Source: Saitoella complicata NRRL Y-17804 (taxonomy: Eukaryota > Ascomycota > Saitoellomycetes > Saitoellales > Saitoellaceae). From it: a DNA stretch of 64,000 nt. The translations under genes and the position numbers were made by a program. Location of the stretch: assembly GCF_001661265.1 (NCBI RefSeq), contig NW_017566992.1, forward strand, positions 186,001 to 250,000. The letters are read 5' to 3'. The first letter of the stretch is position 1. Every line of letters starts with the position of its first letter. Shown here piece by piece: positions 19,091-30,500 of this stretch. Below the pieces are notes generated by a model, which was not told where the DNA came from, made no database searches, and saw nothing but the letters and a program-made list of their open reading frames with translations.

Positions 19091-20825
19091 ATGCCAGCAC
19101 CTTGGCACATTACGTGTGACTCGTGTGTCGCAAATCTCACGCATACAGTCCACATCCAGTGCGTCGTGTGTCCAAGTTACGACTCCTGCGTGCAATGTTG
19201 GGCCAAGGGCGCGGAGACTGGGACGGCTGCGGCCGCGGCGACGGGATGTGAGGGCGGGAATGAGGAGGTGAAGTCGCCTGTTGCGACTGGGAGGGGTCAT
19301 AAGAAGGATCACGCGTATCGGGTTATCGAGGAACACGCGTTTCCTATCTTTGATGAGGACTGGGGAGCGGATGAGGAGAATATGCTGATCGAGGGATGCG
19401 AACAGTTTGGATTGGTATGTGAGAAAGAATGGTTGGAAACAACATCGCTGATATCATTTCTCACAGGGAAACTGGCAAGATGTGGCGGATCATATAGGAT
19501 CGCGAACGAAAGAAGAATGCGCCGACCACTACTATAAAGTGTATTTGGCGAGTGATACGTGGCCACTACCGGTATATCGTGCTCTTTGTCCTTGTTCCGG
19601 CGTATGTGCTAATTAAGTCCCATGAACAGAACATGAACCTACAATTCCCACACGATCCGAAAGAGTTCCGTCAGCGAAAGAGACGCCGCATTGAACGCCT
19701 CCAAGCGCTCTCGAAACAACCGCTGCCACCACGCCCAAAGCCTATGGCCTCCGTACCAGCTATGCACGAGATCCAGGGATATATGCCCGCTCGTCTCGAC
19801 TTTGAACACGAATTCGAGAACGAAGCAGAAATGTCCATCAAAGACATGCAGTTCGAAGACAAACTCGAAACCGAAGCCCCAGGCGACGTCGATTTGAAGT
19901 TAGCAACACTCGAAATCTACAACGCGCGCCTAACCCGCCGTGTCGAGCGTAAACGCGCAATCCTCGAACATGGGCTCCTGGAATACAAAAAACTCCAGTC
20001 CATTGAGAAGAAGAAGACGAAGGAAGAGAGGGATGTCATGAATAAAGCAAAAGTGTTTGCGCGGTTGATGACGAAGCAGGATCATGAGCAGTTTGTGGAT
20101 GGGTTGTTGGCTGAGCATAATTTGAGGAGGAGGATTGCGGAGTTGCAGGAGTGGAGGAGGAATGGGTTGACGACGGTTGAGCAGGGGAACAAGTATGAGC
20201 TCGATAAGCAACAAAGGGCGAGTCTGACCTCCTTCAGTTTTAGCAAAGCGGAGACTAACCGAACTTGCAGGCTCTCGCTATCCGTAACCCTGTTGGTCTC
20301 GGCCCAGCCGATCGACTCGCGTCGCGCTACACCAACCCCCGCCGCGATTCCATGTCCATGACCGATGCAACACCACCACCAATGTCATACTCCCCCTCCC
20401 CACACCTCGCCGGAATTCCACAACCGACCCCGATCCCCATGCACCCCGGTATGCCCATGTCCGCCGGCAAAGGCCCCCGCAAACCCCCGAACCCCCTCAA
20501 CATCTCAACAGCGGCAGACTACCACCTCCTCACCCCCTCCGAGCAAACACTCTGCTCGCAACTACGTATCCTCCCCAAACCATACCTGGTCATCAAGGAG
20601 ACCTTGTTCCGTGAGTTGTTGAGAACGGGAGGACAGTTGAAGAAGAGACAGGCGAGGGAGTTGATCAAAATTGATGTGAACAAAACTGCGAGGATTTTTG
20701 ATTTTTTGGTCAGTCAGAATTGGGTTAAGGTGCCCGGGAGTATGAGTGGGCCGCCGGCGCCTGGAGGGCCCCCGGGGATGTCTGGGGCTGGTGCGGCTCC
20801 GGCTCCTGCTCCTGAGGCGAAGTAA
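19091..20825 (+). CDS. ADA2: SAGA adaptor subunit Ada2
   Basis: Four exons (19091-19414, 19467-19571, 19630-20217, 20271-20825) encode 523 aa. Ada2 is the adaptor that stimulates the Gcn5 acetyltransferase in SAGA/ADA complexes. The order is a ZZ zinc finger (residues about 8-50, [16 protein letters not shown] then [10 protein letters not shown]), a SANT/Myb domain ([19 protein letters not shown] joined to [11 protein letters not shown]), a helical central region and a C-terminal SWIRM domain ([20 protein letters not shown], ending [12 protein letters not shown]). Introns 1 and 2 are canonical. Intron 3 (20218-20270) starts with GCGAGT instead of GT, has a GACTAACC branch site and ends TTGCAG. 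It is needed because both flanking exons are clearly Ada2 and no GT donor gives a better join. The start was set at [12 protein letters not shown], next to the first zinc ligand. Confidence 0.93.
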
Positions 20826-21178
20826 AGTGAAGGATAGAGAAACCTTTATTAATACTGGTGTTGTACGATTATAGTCCTGTTTACACTGTATCAGATAGGA
20901 TAGTGTTGAGCTTAACCATTGAACGTAGGCAGGCCGAGGTTCATGAAGGGTTTAGCAAAAATCTGTATGAATGAAAGAAAACTACATTCAGTGAACGAAC
21001 GATAAGAAAGCGCCTGCCTGCATCCACCTGTCATAAACCTCATAGAATACCTCAAAAAAGCATTGAACACCCGAAAGCCATCTACACCGAAAGCCAATAA
21101 ACGCATACTGCTGAGAAATGCAAAACCGAACGTGAATGAGAAAATAAGTAACAAAGCCAAAACGACTGCACACCAGGC
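20826..21178. other. Convergent 3' region between ADA2 and ATG13
   Basis: These 353 bases lie between two stop codons on opposite strands. Only short frames rich in Phe/Leu or Lys occur. I take it as overlapping 3' untranslated regions. Confidence 0.5.
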
Positions 21179-23800
21179 TCAGGACTCGTGCTCTGGAAGA
21201 CCTTCGAGGTTCACCTTCTCTGTGGAGCTCGGCCTTTTGTGGCCCATGACACTCATATCGCTCATGGCGAAGAGGAGCTCGTCATCGTCGACAGCAAGAC
21301 TGAAGCCCCTGTTGGAGGTTCTCGCAGCGGAGGACGTAGAGCCACGACGAGCTCCGTGGGTATGGTGGTGATGTGCATGATCATGGCTCAACGTAGAGCT
21401 GGACCCGAACCTACCGCGAGCAGCGAACCGGTGAGAGTTGCCTCTAGAGAACAATGATGTGGACGACACGTTCTGGGAGCTATCCTCCGTCACACCCACG
21501 TTCTGAGATTCCGTCGTCTCCGTCTCAAGCTCGGTGATTGGTGTGGCAGTGATGACGTCCCGGGCACTCGTTGCAAAGAGGCTTTCATCTGGCTGCACCT
21601 GATCGATGCTTCCTAAACTGTTCGAGGGTCTTCTCTTTGCGCCATAGCGGCCTGCACTCGTTGTATCGCCATCGACGATGACGCCCGAGTTTACGCGCTG
21701 CGTGAACGAGCTCGAACGGGGCAACCGGAATGGCATGGGACTCGATGGGATATCCAACGGACTCGTCGTCGCAGCTGATGCATGACGGTGCTCGCGCAGT
21801 GGGCTTGCTGATGGTCCAGCCACGTCCTCCTCTTCCTCTTCTTCTTCCTCAACCCTAGGAGACTCGTGGCGTCTTCGCTGGGAATAGTGATGTATCGTTG
21901 ACCCTTCGCTCAACTTTGAAGGGATAATCGGAGTATGTGGGCTAAGCCTGTTCCCAGGAGATGAAGAACTCGAATACGAAGCCCCGGAAACCATAGCCGG
22001 GACGTTTCCGATATGCCTGCTACTTCCACTCCCGGGGGTGGATGAAGGCCTCTGCAGCATCAGACTAACCGTCAACGAGTCCGTCAACGCCGCATGCGAG
22101 TCCTTCATCTTTTGGAATTTGCTGAGTACGGATGTCCTTGTCCGTATCGCAGGCGCTTCTTGTGCCGAGGCAGCCATGATCGAGCTTTGCAACGGTTTCC
22201 GCTCATCAACCATCTTCAAGAACTCGTCCAGGCCGTCGTGCTCTTCGGCCGGTGCTGTGACTGATGGCATGCCGCCGCTGCTTGAACTTGTCCGACCTGC
22301 ATCATCGAGGATACTCGGGCGTCGACGAGATGCAAAACTTCCTTTACGTCGTTCACCGAAGCTGGAGCTGTACCTCGGGACCGACGGAGGACGCACAGGA
22401 TGGACCTCAGCGGTGGGCAGGCTCGGCGTCGTAATACTTCTCAAACTCGATCCACTCGCACCTACGGACCCAACCGGAGGAGCACTGACCGAGTTTCTGC
22501 TTCCGGTACGAGTGATAGTGAACGAAGCTCTCTGGGGTTGCTGCTCCGCCGGTATTGGGCTCGCACTCAGCGTGGGCGACTTGAACGGTTGAATGAACGT
22601 GACGGAAGGTCTTCTAGGAATCGCTGCGGCATCGCCATCATGAGACCTCAACGAAGACTTGCTGCGGTCTCCAAAAGAACCTGTGACAGCCCGAGTACCC
22701 CGAAGAGAAGAGGTATGCTGGGGTGTAGGCCTGCGAAGGGATGACAAACTACCATACGCATGCGTAGTTCCCGGTTCAGCCTGAGAAGCTCCGGTACTGC
22801 CCGAGGTAGTACTCGGTAAGCTAGATGGAGTCCCTTGTTTCTCTGGGATAGGAGCAGCTGGACGGAAGTAATCCTCATCCATATCGATAAAATGACTCGA
22901 CAATAATGCCTCTGAGTCATCGACACGGAAATCGCAGGAGGTGCGGTATGCGACGTTCACATGAAAAGAACCCGCGGGTGTATCCACCTTTCCAAATGAA
23001 AACTCTTCCAGCTCTTTCCTTGAGTCTCGCGATGAGATGGGCGTTTCCAGGGGTACACTCCGCCTGTTCATATCTGCTTGCTCGGCATAGACGCGGCAAG
23101 CAATTTTGAGTGTGTTTCCGACCTTTGCTTTCTGTAGACGTTTTCGAAGCTTGTAGGTCGCGAGAAGGCGGGTGTGCATGTACATGGAGCGGAATAAGAC
23201 GATGGACTTCTTGTAGACGACCGGAAGCTCAGGGGGTGAGGCTGGGGGTGGGCCTCTCAAGTCGACTGTCCATCTTTCCAACACGATTTCCGTCTTCCTT
23301 CCACGTCCAGTCCCCAATGCGTCCACTTGTATCCGCCTGCCACTGTCATCCACCAGTAGCAAAGTCTCGCTCGGCGTCAAATCCCTAACATCCAGCACAA
23401 CATCGATAACGAGCGGAGGGATGGGTGCTTCAGACGTGGCAGACGCCTCTGCATATCTCCAAAACTGTAGTTCCTCCCGGTACGCATCTGTATCCTCCAA
23501 CTCTAGGGCAAACCATTTGTTTGTCTTTGTTGGTACGGGTCCGCGTGGGTTAACGGGGGTGGTGGTGGTCCGAGACTGGAATACGACGTGTGCAGCTTTG
23601 CAGTAGAATTGCTGTAAGACAGTTAGACCAGTAGCTATAGCTGAAGTGCAGGCCCTCACTTGTATGATCTGATTCAACTTCGACGCCTTCGTACCCAAGT
23701 CCGACGGCTTCTTTCGTAGAGGTACCGGCGGTGGCGGCATCGCACCTCCCTGATTCGCAAAGAACGGCGGTGAGGCCGAGTATGATGATGGCCGTTGCAT
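21179..23800 (-). CDS. ATG13: Autophagy protein Atg13
   Basis: Two exons (23800-23660, 23611-21179) encode 857 aa. Atg13 is the regulatory subunit of the Atg1 kinase complex that starts autophagy and is a TORC1 target. After a Pro-rich start, the HORMA domain runs from about residue 35 to 300 (KASKLNQIIQ joined to QFYCKAAHVVFQSR, then WFALELEDTDAYREEL, WTVDLRG, YKKSIVLFRSMYMHTRLLATYKL). The rest is long, Ser/Thr/Pro-rich and disordered, as in the family, with an acidic run (VEEEEEEEEDV) near residue 660. The single 48-nt intron is a multiple of three and contains no stop. The 873-codon unspliced frame is therefore also open, but its GTGAGG donor, CTAAC branch and TTACAG acceptor argue that it is removed. 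Confidence 0.93.
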   Translation of the reverse strand: MQRPSSYSASPPFFANQGGAMPPPPVPLRKKPSDLGTKASKLNQIIQVRACTSAIATGLTVLQQFYCKAAHVVFQSRTTTTPVNPRGPVPTKTNKWFALELEDTDAYREELQFWRYAEASATSEAPIPPLVIDVVLDVRDLTPSETLLLVDDSGRRIQVDALGTGRGRKTEIVLERWTVDLRGPPPASPPELPVVYKKSIVLFRSMYMHTRLLATYKLRKRLQKAKVGNTLKIACRVYAEQADMNRRSVPLETPISSRDSRKELEEFSFGKVDTPAGSFHVNVAYRTSCDFRVDDSEALLSSHFIDMDEDYFRPAAPIPEKQGTPSSLPSTTSGSTGASQAEPGTTHAYGSLSSLRRPTPQHTSSLRGTRAVTGSFGDRSKSSLRSHDGDAAAIPRRPSVTFIQPFKSPTLSASPIPAEQQPQRASFTITRTGSRNSVSAPPVGSVGASGSSLRSITTPSLPTAEVHPVRPPSVPRYSSSFGERRKGSFASRRRPSILDDAGRTSSSSGGMPSVTAPAEEHDGLDEFLKMVDERKPLQSSIMAASAQEAPAIRTRTSVLSKFQKMKDSHAALTDSLTVSLMLQRPSSTPGSGSSRHIGNVPAMVSGASYSSSSSPGNRLSPHTPIIPSKLSEGSTIHHYSQRRRHESPRVEEEEEEEEDVAGPSASPLREHRHASAATTSPLDIPSSPMPFRLPRSSSFTQRVNSGVIVDGDTTSAGRYGAKRRPSNSLGSIDQVQPDESLFATSARDVITATPITELETETTESQNVGVTEDSSQNVSSTSLFSRGNSHRFAARGRFGSSSTLSHDHAHHHHTHGARRGSTSSAARTSNRGFSLAVDDDELLFAMSDMSVMGHKRPSSTEKVNLEGLPEHES

Positions 23801-24465
23801 TCTTTGTCATCTATGGTGCTGTTGAAGCTGTCGTAGATGGATCAAGAACGGTCAATAGTTGTGCCTCTGGTTGCCATAGTATCGCCCGTAGCAAGAGGGA
23901 GGATGGTCGAACACGTCAGTTTACGTGTCTATAACCTCTTCCCTTGAGTTCCTCTCTATGACTCGACTCTGAATGCGTTGGGGGTTGTGGGGCTGGTTGT
24001 ATATTACAGTTACGTATCTCATTACATGAGTGGGCAACTGTTTGGCGGGCGCGGGATCCCGAGAGAGACGCACGCACGCGAGACGGAAAACATGCACCCC
24101 AATGTCGACGATGATTGCGCAATGTGACGATGCGTTGTTTACTCGATGAGGTGTTTACTTGATGAGCTTTGTCATCTTCCATGATGGTGGTCACGGCATT
24201 GCCTGTGTGGTCAAAGGATGCGACAGTGCAAGGTGAACGAACAGCGATCGATGAGTCATGATGTAGAGGTAAATTACTTTAGCATTAGCAATAACGAAGA
24301 AGAAAAGAAAATATCTAAATGAGCGTGTAGTAGGACGGCCTTCACTCACAGCGGTCTCCGTATTAATGCGAGGGCTCAGGCGTCGAGAAAAATGAAACAA
24401 AAAGGGAAGAACATCCATAGCGTATCCCGTTCAGGAATCAAAAACAGCAACCCCAATCGGATTCT
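23801..24465. other. Intergenic, ATG13 promoter side
   Basis: These 665 bases lie between the ATG13 start and the stop of the PH-domain gene. They contain a small GC-rich patch (about 24040-24090, with CGCACGCACGCG) and an AT-rich patch near 24290-24320. Nothing coding or structured is recognised. Confidence 0.45.
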
Positions 24466-26805
24466 TTATGCGGTAGCCTCAACAGCCTTGGGGGCGGTCT
24501 TGACGACCTCCGCAACGGCAGCGGCCTCAACAGGGGCATCAACAACGGGGAGCTGAGAAACCAACTCGGCGACGGTAGCTTGCTCGACCACAGGCTCGTT
24601 GAGCACTGGCAAAGCAGGAGCGGCCTCAGCCTCTGTAGTCTCCTCAGCAACCTGCTCCTCCTTGACAGTCTCAGTCTTGAGCTCCTCGACAGGCTTCTCC
24701 TTCTTGCTACCCTTGGCCTTCTTGGAGGCAGAACGGAAGAGGGAAGTCACCTTTCCAAGGACGGACTCCTCCTTCTTCTCCTTGGCCTCAGCCTTGGGCT
24801 CACCAGCGACCTCAACAGTAGGGGTAGCCTCGGCCTCAGGAGCAGCAGCCTCAACGGGGGCCGCCTCAGCAGCAGGGACGACGGCAGCGACCACGTTGGT
24901 CTCCTCAACGACAACAGCCTCGGTGATAGGCTCGACGTGAGGAGCAGTCTCGGATGACTTGTTACGCTTGAAGAAGTTCATGCTGAGACGCCTGTTCTTG
25001 GGAGAGCTGGAAGGAGAAGACTCAGCAGGCTCACTGGACTCCTGGACGACAGGAGCTTCAGTGGTAGCTGCAGCGACGAGGGTGGTGCTCTCGGCAATGA
25101 TCAAAGCCTCGGCGGGAGCCTGAACGTCGATGGGGGAAGAGACGTCGGGGATCTCAGGGAGCTGCTGCTGGGCAGCGACTATGATAGTTTGCTCGATGGC
25201 GACGACCTCGGTGATAGCGGCCTCAGGCTCGGCGTCCTGGTGCTTGCTGGGGGAGAGAACACGCTTGAAGAAGCGGAAGGGAGACTTGGACCTCTTGGGG
25301 GTAGGAGCAACGATCTTCTCCTCAGTAACAGGCTCAGCAGCCACCGGGGCAGCCTCGGCAACGGGCTCGGTGGTAGCGGCGACAATGGTGGTCTGCTCAG
25401 CAACAATGACGGCCTCCAGGGCGGGCCCCTCAACTGGAGCAACAGCCTCCTCAACAGGGGCAACCTCAGCGACAGGGGCGGCCTCGGGCTTCTCCTTCTT
25501 GTTGAACATCTTACCGAAGAAAGACTGACGACGCCCCTCCTTCACAGTAGGACGAGCCTCAACGACAGGCTCCTCAACAGCAGCAGCCTCGGCGGCGACC
25601 TCAGCGGTGGGCTCAACAGAGCGGACAGCGACGGGCTCCTCGGTAGCGGGAGTCTCAACAGCCTCGGCGGCGTCAACAGGAGCAATCTCGGTCTCTTCAG
25701 CAACAGTGGCGGGCTGCTCAGTCTCGGCAACCTCCTTCTTCTCCTCGTGATGCTTGTGGTGCATGAAGGGAAGCTTCTCGAGGATGGAAGATCCACGCTT
25801 CAACTTCTTCTTGTCCTCGGGAGAGGAAGGAGCAGCCTCGGTAGCGGCAGGAGCTGCGATGGCGTCGATGGCAGGCGCATCGGGAGCCTCCTCCTCGTCA
25901 TCGCTGAAGACCTCCTCGGCACCAGAGGGAGCGGCAGGGTTGGCAGCAGGCTTGAACGCAGTGTGGTTCTCAAGCTTGGACAAGACCTGCTTGTAGATGA
26001 AGGAAGCCTGAACCTCATCACGGGCAGCCTTGGCCTCTCCGACCTTCTTCTTGATGGTCTCGATCCAAGAGTGACGCTCGGCGGGGATGGCAACCTGCAA
26101 ATGGTACTCCTTCTCGTAAGCGAGCTTCAAGACCAAACGGTCGGTCGTGAGACCCTCGTGGTGGACCTCGCTGATGTCAGCAAGGTTGATGATACCGCTG
26201 GGAGAGGAGGTGTCGGACTTGATTTTGCTCCAGAACAAAAGACCTTTACCAGTGACGGCGGCGTGGGCCAAGTTGTCGTAGACATGCTTGTTGGGGTCCT
26301 GCGGCATGACAGTAGACTTGAGCTCGTCGGAGCCGGTCTTGCCGTGCTGGTGCTTGGGGTCGAAAAGGATGGAAGTCTTCTTCTCGTTCTTGCGGAGGTA
26401 ACGGTTGAGGTCGCCGAGAGGGTACGCCTCGTCGCGGAAGTAGAACCAACGCTTGTTCATGTGAGGGATGAATCCAGAGGTCTTGTAGGAAACCCAGCCG
26501 CCGGCCATCTCGATGGTCTCACCAGCCATAGCCTCCGTAGGGTCAACAACCTCCTCAGAAGCCGCGACCGGCGCGGCCTCCTTGGCAACCACAGGGGCAA
26601 CAGCCTCCGCATTCAATGGCTCGACAGCCTCGGCCTGAGCCTCGGTAGCGGGCTCGACGACGGGAGCAGCATCGGTAGACTCTGGGAGGGCGATGGGAAC
26701 GACTGGCTCCTCAACGACGGCAACAACCTCCTCGACAGGGGCCACAGGCTCCTCAAAAACAACAGGGGCAGCAACGACGGGCTGTTCTTCGACTTGGGCG
26801 CTCAT
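24466..26805 (-). CDS. Meu6-like PH-domain protein with a long Ala/Val/Glu/Pro tail
   Basis: A single exon encodes 779 aa. An acidic Ala/Val/Pro-rich N-terminus is followed by a pleckstrin-homology domain (about residues 98-275: GGWVSYKTSGFIPHMNKRWF, LLFWSKIKSDTSSPSGIINL, LKLAYEKEYHLQVAIPAERH, SWIETIKKKV). This resembles the fungal Meu6-type PH family. The remaining 500 residues are low complexity. Runs of APVEE/AEAAPV are punctuated by short basic-aromatic motifs: SSILEKLPFMHHKHHE, RRQSFFGKMFNKKEKPE, SPFRFFKRVLSPSKH, RRLSMNFFKRNKSSE and VTSLFRSASKKAKGSKKEK. Such motifs could be membrane-binding or phosphorylated linear motifs, which is inference. Codon use is highly biased, suggesting strong expression. 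The long stop-free frame on the other strand is an artefact of that bias. The exact function is unknown. Confidence 0.85.
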   Translation of the reverse strand: MSAQVEEQPVVAAPVVFEEPVAPVEEVVAVVEEPVVPIALPESTDAAPVVEPATEAQAEAVEPLNAEAVAPVVAKEAAPVAASEEVVDPTEAMAGETIEMAGGWVSYKTSGFIPHMNKRWFYFRDEAYPLGDLNRYLRKNEKKTSILFDPKHQHGKTGSDELKSTVMPQDPNKHVYDNLAHAAVTGKGLLFWSKIKSDTSSPSGIINLADISEVHHEGLTTDRLVLKLAYEKEYHLQVAIPAERHSWIETIKKKVGEAKAARDEVQASFIYKQVLSKLENHTAFKPAANPAAPSGAEEVFSDDEEEAPDAPAIDAIAAPAATEAAPSSPEDKKKLKRGSSILEKLPFMHHKHHEEKKEVAETEQPATVAEETEIAPVDAAEAVETPATEEPVAVRSVEPTAEVAAEAAAVEEPVVEARPTVKEGRRQSFFGKMFNKKEKPEAAPVAEVAPVEEAVAPVEGPALEAVIVAEQTTIVAATTEPVAEAAPVAAEPVTEEKIVAPTPKRSKSPFRFFKRVLSPSKHQDAEPEAAITEVVAIEQTIIVAAQQQLPEIPDVSSPIDVQAPAEALIIAESTTLVAAATTEAPVVQESSEPAESSPSSSPKNRRLSMNFFKRNKSSETAPHVEPITEAVVVEETNVVAAVVPAAEAAPVEAAAPEAEATPTVEVAGEPKAEAKEKKEESVLGKVTSLFRSASKKAKGSKKEKPVEELKTETVKEEQVAEETTEAEAAPALPVLNEPVVEQATVAELVSQLPVVDAPVEAAAVAEVVKTAPKAVEATA

Positions 26806-27534
26806 TGTTGTAGGTTGGTAGATAAAGAACGAAAGATAGTGAACAGATGTTGTGGTTCGGTGAAAAAGAAAGGAAAGAGACTGTGAGTAACGCTGGATTG
26901 GCTTGGTTCGGGGCGGGCGGGCAGATTATGTATGCCGAGACCAGGAGTCTGGAATAGGGAGAGACAGAGTCGATCGAATAGAGTAGAGTGAAGCACGGAC
27001 CGCAGTCACAGAGAAATTGTTTCTATTTGAATCATAAGGGGGGATAGCCATAGGGTAGTTTATGTAACATTCACTCATAGAGCAGGTCAACCGAAAGGGA
27101 AGAGCAAGCCACGGCTAGCCATAGTAAGCGGACCCGTTCGATACAAATCCCTGCATGTGAATTGGCCGGATGAATGCTGGGATAAATGCGGGACAATTAG
27201 TTGAGGAGAAGGAGGTTTGATGTTGCCGGTCTTCACTGCCTTCCCATCGAAGCAATCGCAACAATCGAGCTCTTCAGGGTTCTTGACGGGCCAACTCCCT
27301 TTGTCTGCCAACTCATGCGACGTCGCGGACCGACGAACCAAACGCGCAACCCAACGCAACCTTAGAACTCTAAATCGGACTGCGCGACCAAAAACATGAC
27401 ATGTCAAAACCAACGGGAAAACGGAAGGCGGTCATGCTATACCGGAAATGTCACCATAGATGTACTTTTTTGTAGTAAGGCCATTTACCTAAAGTAGCTA
27501 TTGGACCCTTCAATTGCCGAAGTGCATGCTATGT
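26806..27534. other. Intergenic, upstream of the PH-domain gene
   Basis: About 730 bases separate the PH-protein start from the stop of the transporter. The proximal 150 bases are pyrimidine-rich on the minus strand, as expected of a 5' leader. No gene, RNA or repeat was recognised. Confidence 0.45.
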
Positions 27535-30500
27535 TTATTTGGCCGTCGTCAGCACATAAGATGTGATAGCAGAGATACGCTCACTGGTCAGTTTCATGCC
27601 GATCTTCAACATCTCACTCATCACGACCTTGTCCTCCTGCAATGTAGTCCATGCTGAGCGGTCCATCTTCCATACCACGGACGAGCGCTCAGCAACGACG
27701 GTCGCCGTCCGAGGCGTCTCGCTGAGGAATGGCAACTCTCCACAAACCGTTCCAGCGACAATCGACTCTGACAACAATGCTTCACCATGCTCAAAGTCAT
27801 ACGTCGCTCTCAAAATGCCACTCTCAATGAGGTAAAAGCAGTCGGCATCCTCGCCTTGCTTCCAAACAATCGTACCCTGCGGCAGTTCAACCCTCTTGAA
27901 CGACTTGCTCAACCCAAACCAAAAATCTTCACCCTTGTTCGTGAACTCTCCAAAGATCTGCAGCAATAGCGGAAGTGGCTGCTTGAAATTACGGAACTTC
28001 GTATACATCCCGAGCGCGACGTGGCCGCGCTCGTTGACTTCCTCCTTGAGCGTCGAACTCGCAGTTTGCTGCAAGAAATTACGACGTGGAGAGTTGGCAA
28101 TTGCGTCGAAACCGGCCATCTGCGACTTGGGTTGACTTCTCTGATCAGGGACATCGAGACGTTCGATTGCCTTGTTGTCGGCGTGTAGCGCTGCTCTTTG
28201 TGCTTGATAGAAAGCCTGCAACAACTCGTTCTCGCAGCTTTCCAGCGCCGAATTCAAGTCTTCGAAAACTTGCACCCACCCTTCCTCGTCTGCCCACATA
28301 TCCACTTGCTTCAGCGCCCTTGCAATCTCTCCATTCTCCCGAATGCCACACAGAATCAGATGTACCTCCTTCGCACCCAACAATCTCCTCAACCGCGTGA
28401 AAGCATCCGCAGCGGAAAAGTCAATGCCGTAAATCAAAGTGAAATCAACAATCAAATACCGAATCGGTCTTCGCGTAAAGTTCCTAGTATCCACCAAATC
28501 CCTGATTGATCTCTCAACTCGTGAGATGGTACCGAAGAACATATACCCGCTCAACTTACACACGTGAATCTGATCGCCCACCTGCTTCAGGAACTTCTGC
28601 TGTGTAGGGTGTCTTCGGACGGTAGACCGTGCAACAGCACCAGTATACGTCGTCCTGATCGCTGATTTTCTGGAAGTCTGAACGACAAAGGTGATACAAG
28701 CCAGGATGATACCCACGAGGATACCAAAGACAAAATCCCACGCAGCCATGGAGAAAATAATCGCCATGATGGTGAAGTACTCGAATGGATGGAGTTTACC
28801 CCACGTGTCCACCAATGCTTCCTTGACAAGATCGATACCGAGGAGGAAGATGAGTGCACCGACGACCATGACGGGGATGTACCCGATGATCGAAGGTCCG
28901 ATAAACATGATCCCAGCAGTAGCGAATGCAAGCATGGCACCGGCCAACCGACTGTTCCCTCCAGTGCGGATGAAGAGGACGGAATTGGTGTACACGAGAT
29001 AGTTTTGAATACTACCCATCATGCCAGACAGTGCGTTGCTGACTCCATGAGCTTTCAGTTCACGATCAACATCGACATTGTCTTCGCCCGTGCTGACACC
29101 GAGAGCGGGTACGTTAATGGGCACGTGGAGGATACCGAAGAATGTCAACGCCAGCATAGCAGGGAAGGTCTTTGCCAGCGCACCCCAATTGGTTGCTTCA
29201 ATACTGTAGTACGTGTAGAAATTCCACCACGGCATGTCAGAATCGACAGCATCAAACACCCACCCTTGACCTCGCAAATCGGCCATGTTGAGGTTCGGCA
29301 CTGCCGCGACGACGATGTAAAAGACCATAGGTACAGAGATGAAATATGCTGGAACAACCATCGCGTGATGCCGGAAAAGATGCTGAAGACCAATGAGAAC
29401 GATAGCAAGGAGCAACGGCGTGGCCCATAATGCGAGGGTATGTGCTTCCAACAACTGTTTTGCCGTGTCGAGGGTATATGTGAGGTTACCATCCAACCTA
29501 GCCGAAACCTCGACCCCGGTAACGATAAGGAACCAACCAACGCCTCCTATACATCCAACCTGTAAGGAACCCGTTAGCATGTGTCGAGCGAATTCACCAT
29601 TGCGATACCTTACCAAGATATGCCGCGGGAAGAACCCGATTAAACTCCCTAATCTCGCCGCCCCCAACGCAAAAAATACCAAACCAGTAACGATGGAACT
29701 CAAAGAAAAACTCAAAATGGTAGTCGCGATGACACTCTTCGGGTTGTCTTCACCGATTTCGGTCATGATAGTGAACGCCATTTGGTGAAAAAACGGCACA
29801 ACCTCGATCATCTCGGATCCGACACCACCCTTAAACACAGACCCGCCGAGGGAGTAGACGAGTTGTGAGACTACGCAAGAAACGTAAAACATGGAAATAC
29901 CATCCGGACCCATCTTGGAGAATAATGGTGTTCCGAGCGGGAAAAGGATCATTCCGTAGGAGAGAGCATCGAGGACGTTAAGGAGGAGACCAAGTACGAC
30001 GGCTGGGAGGTTGGATGCGGGTCTCAAGACGCCATGCTTCCATACATCTCGTCGATTGACTTTGCGTGCTCGTCGCAATGCCTCTTCTGCATGATTTCGA
30101 CCGGTGTGGGCCCACGTTTGTAGACGTCCTTGTGCCCGGTGACGCCAGCTTCCATCCTCCATGTCGGGCAGTGAGGGTGGGGGCATAGTGAAGTACGTTG
30201 GTACTTCCTCTGGTGTTGAGGGGCGTCTGTCCATTGATGGCTTACTGCTCGACATTGGTCGTAGTAAGGGTGAGTTCTCGTCAATAGGGTCGGGGCTCTT
30301 AACGATGAGGTCGGAACTGCCATGACTTGACGCCATGGTCAATTGCGATTCTCGAGGCATTGTATCTGCCCGCGAAATGTTGATGGAAGGGACAGACCGA
30401 TCCGAGGAGGCATCATCCAAAGGAGCACTCTTCACCCTCTCATTGGGCGGCGAAGTCCGCAGCAGACTGGTCAACGCCGACTGCCCCGCACTCCCACTAT

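Noticed and set aside
25189-26886. A 565-codon open frame antisense to the PH-domain gene
   Set aside because: The Leu/Gly/Ser-rich peptide reflects the Ala/Val/Glu repeats of the real gene, which has a PH domain.
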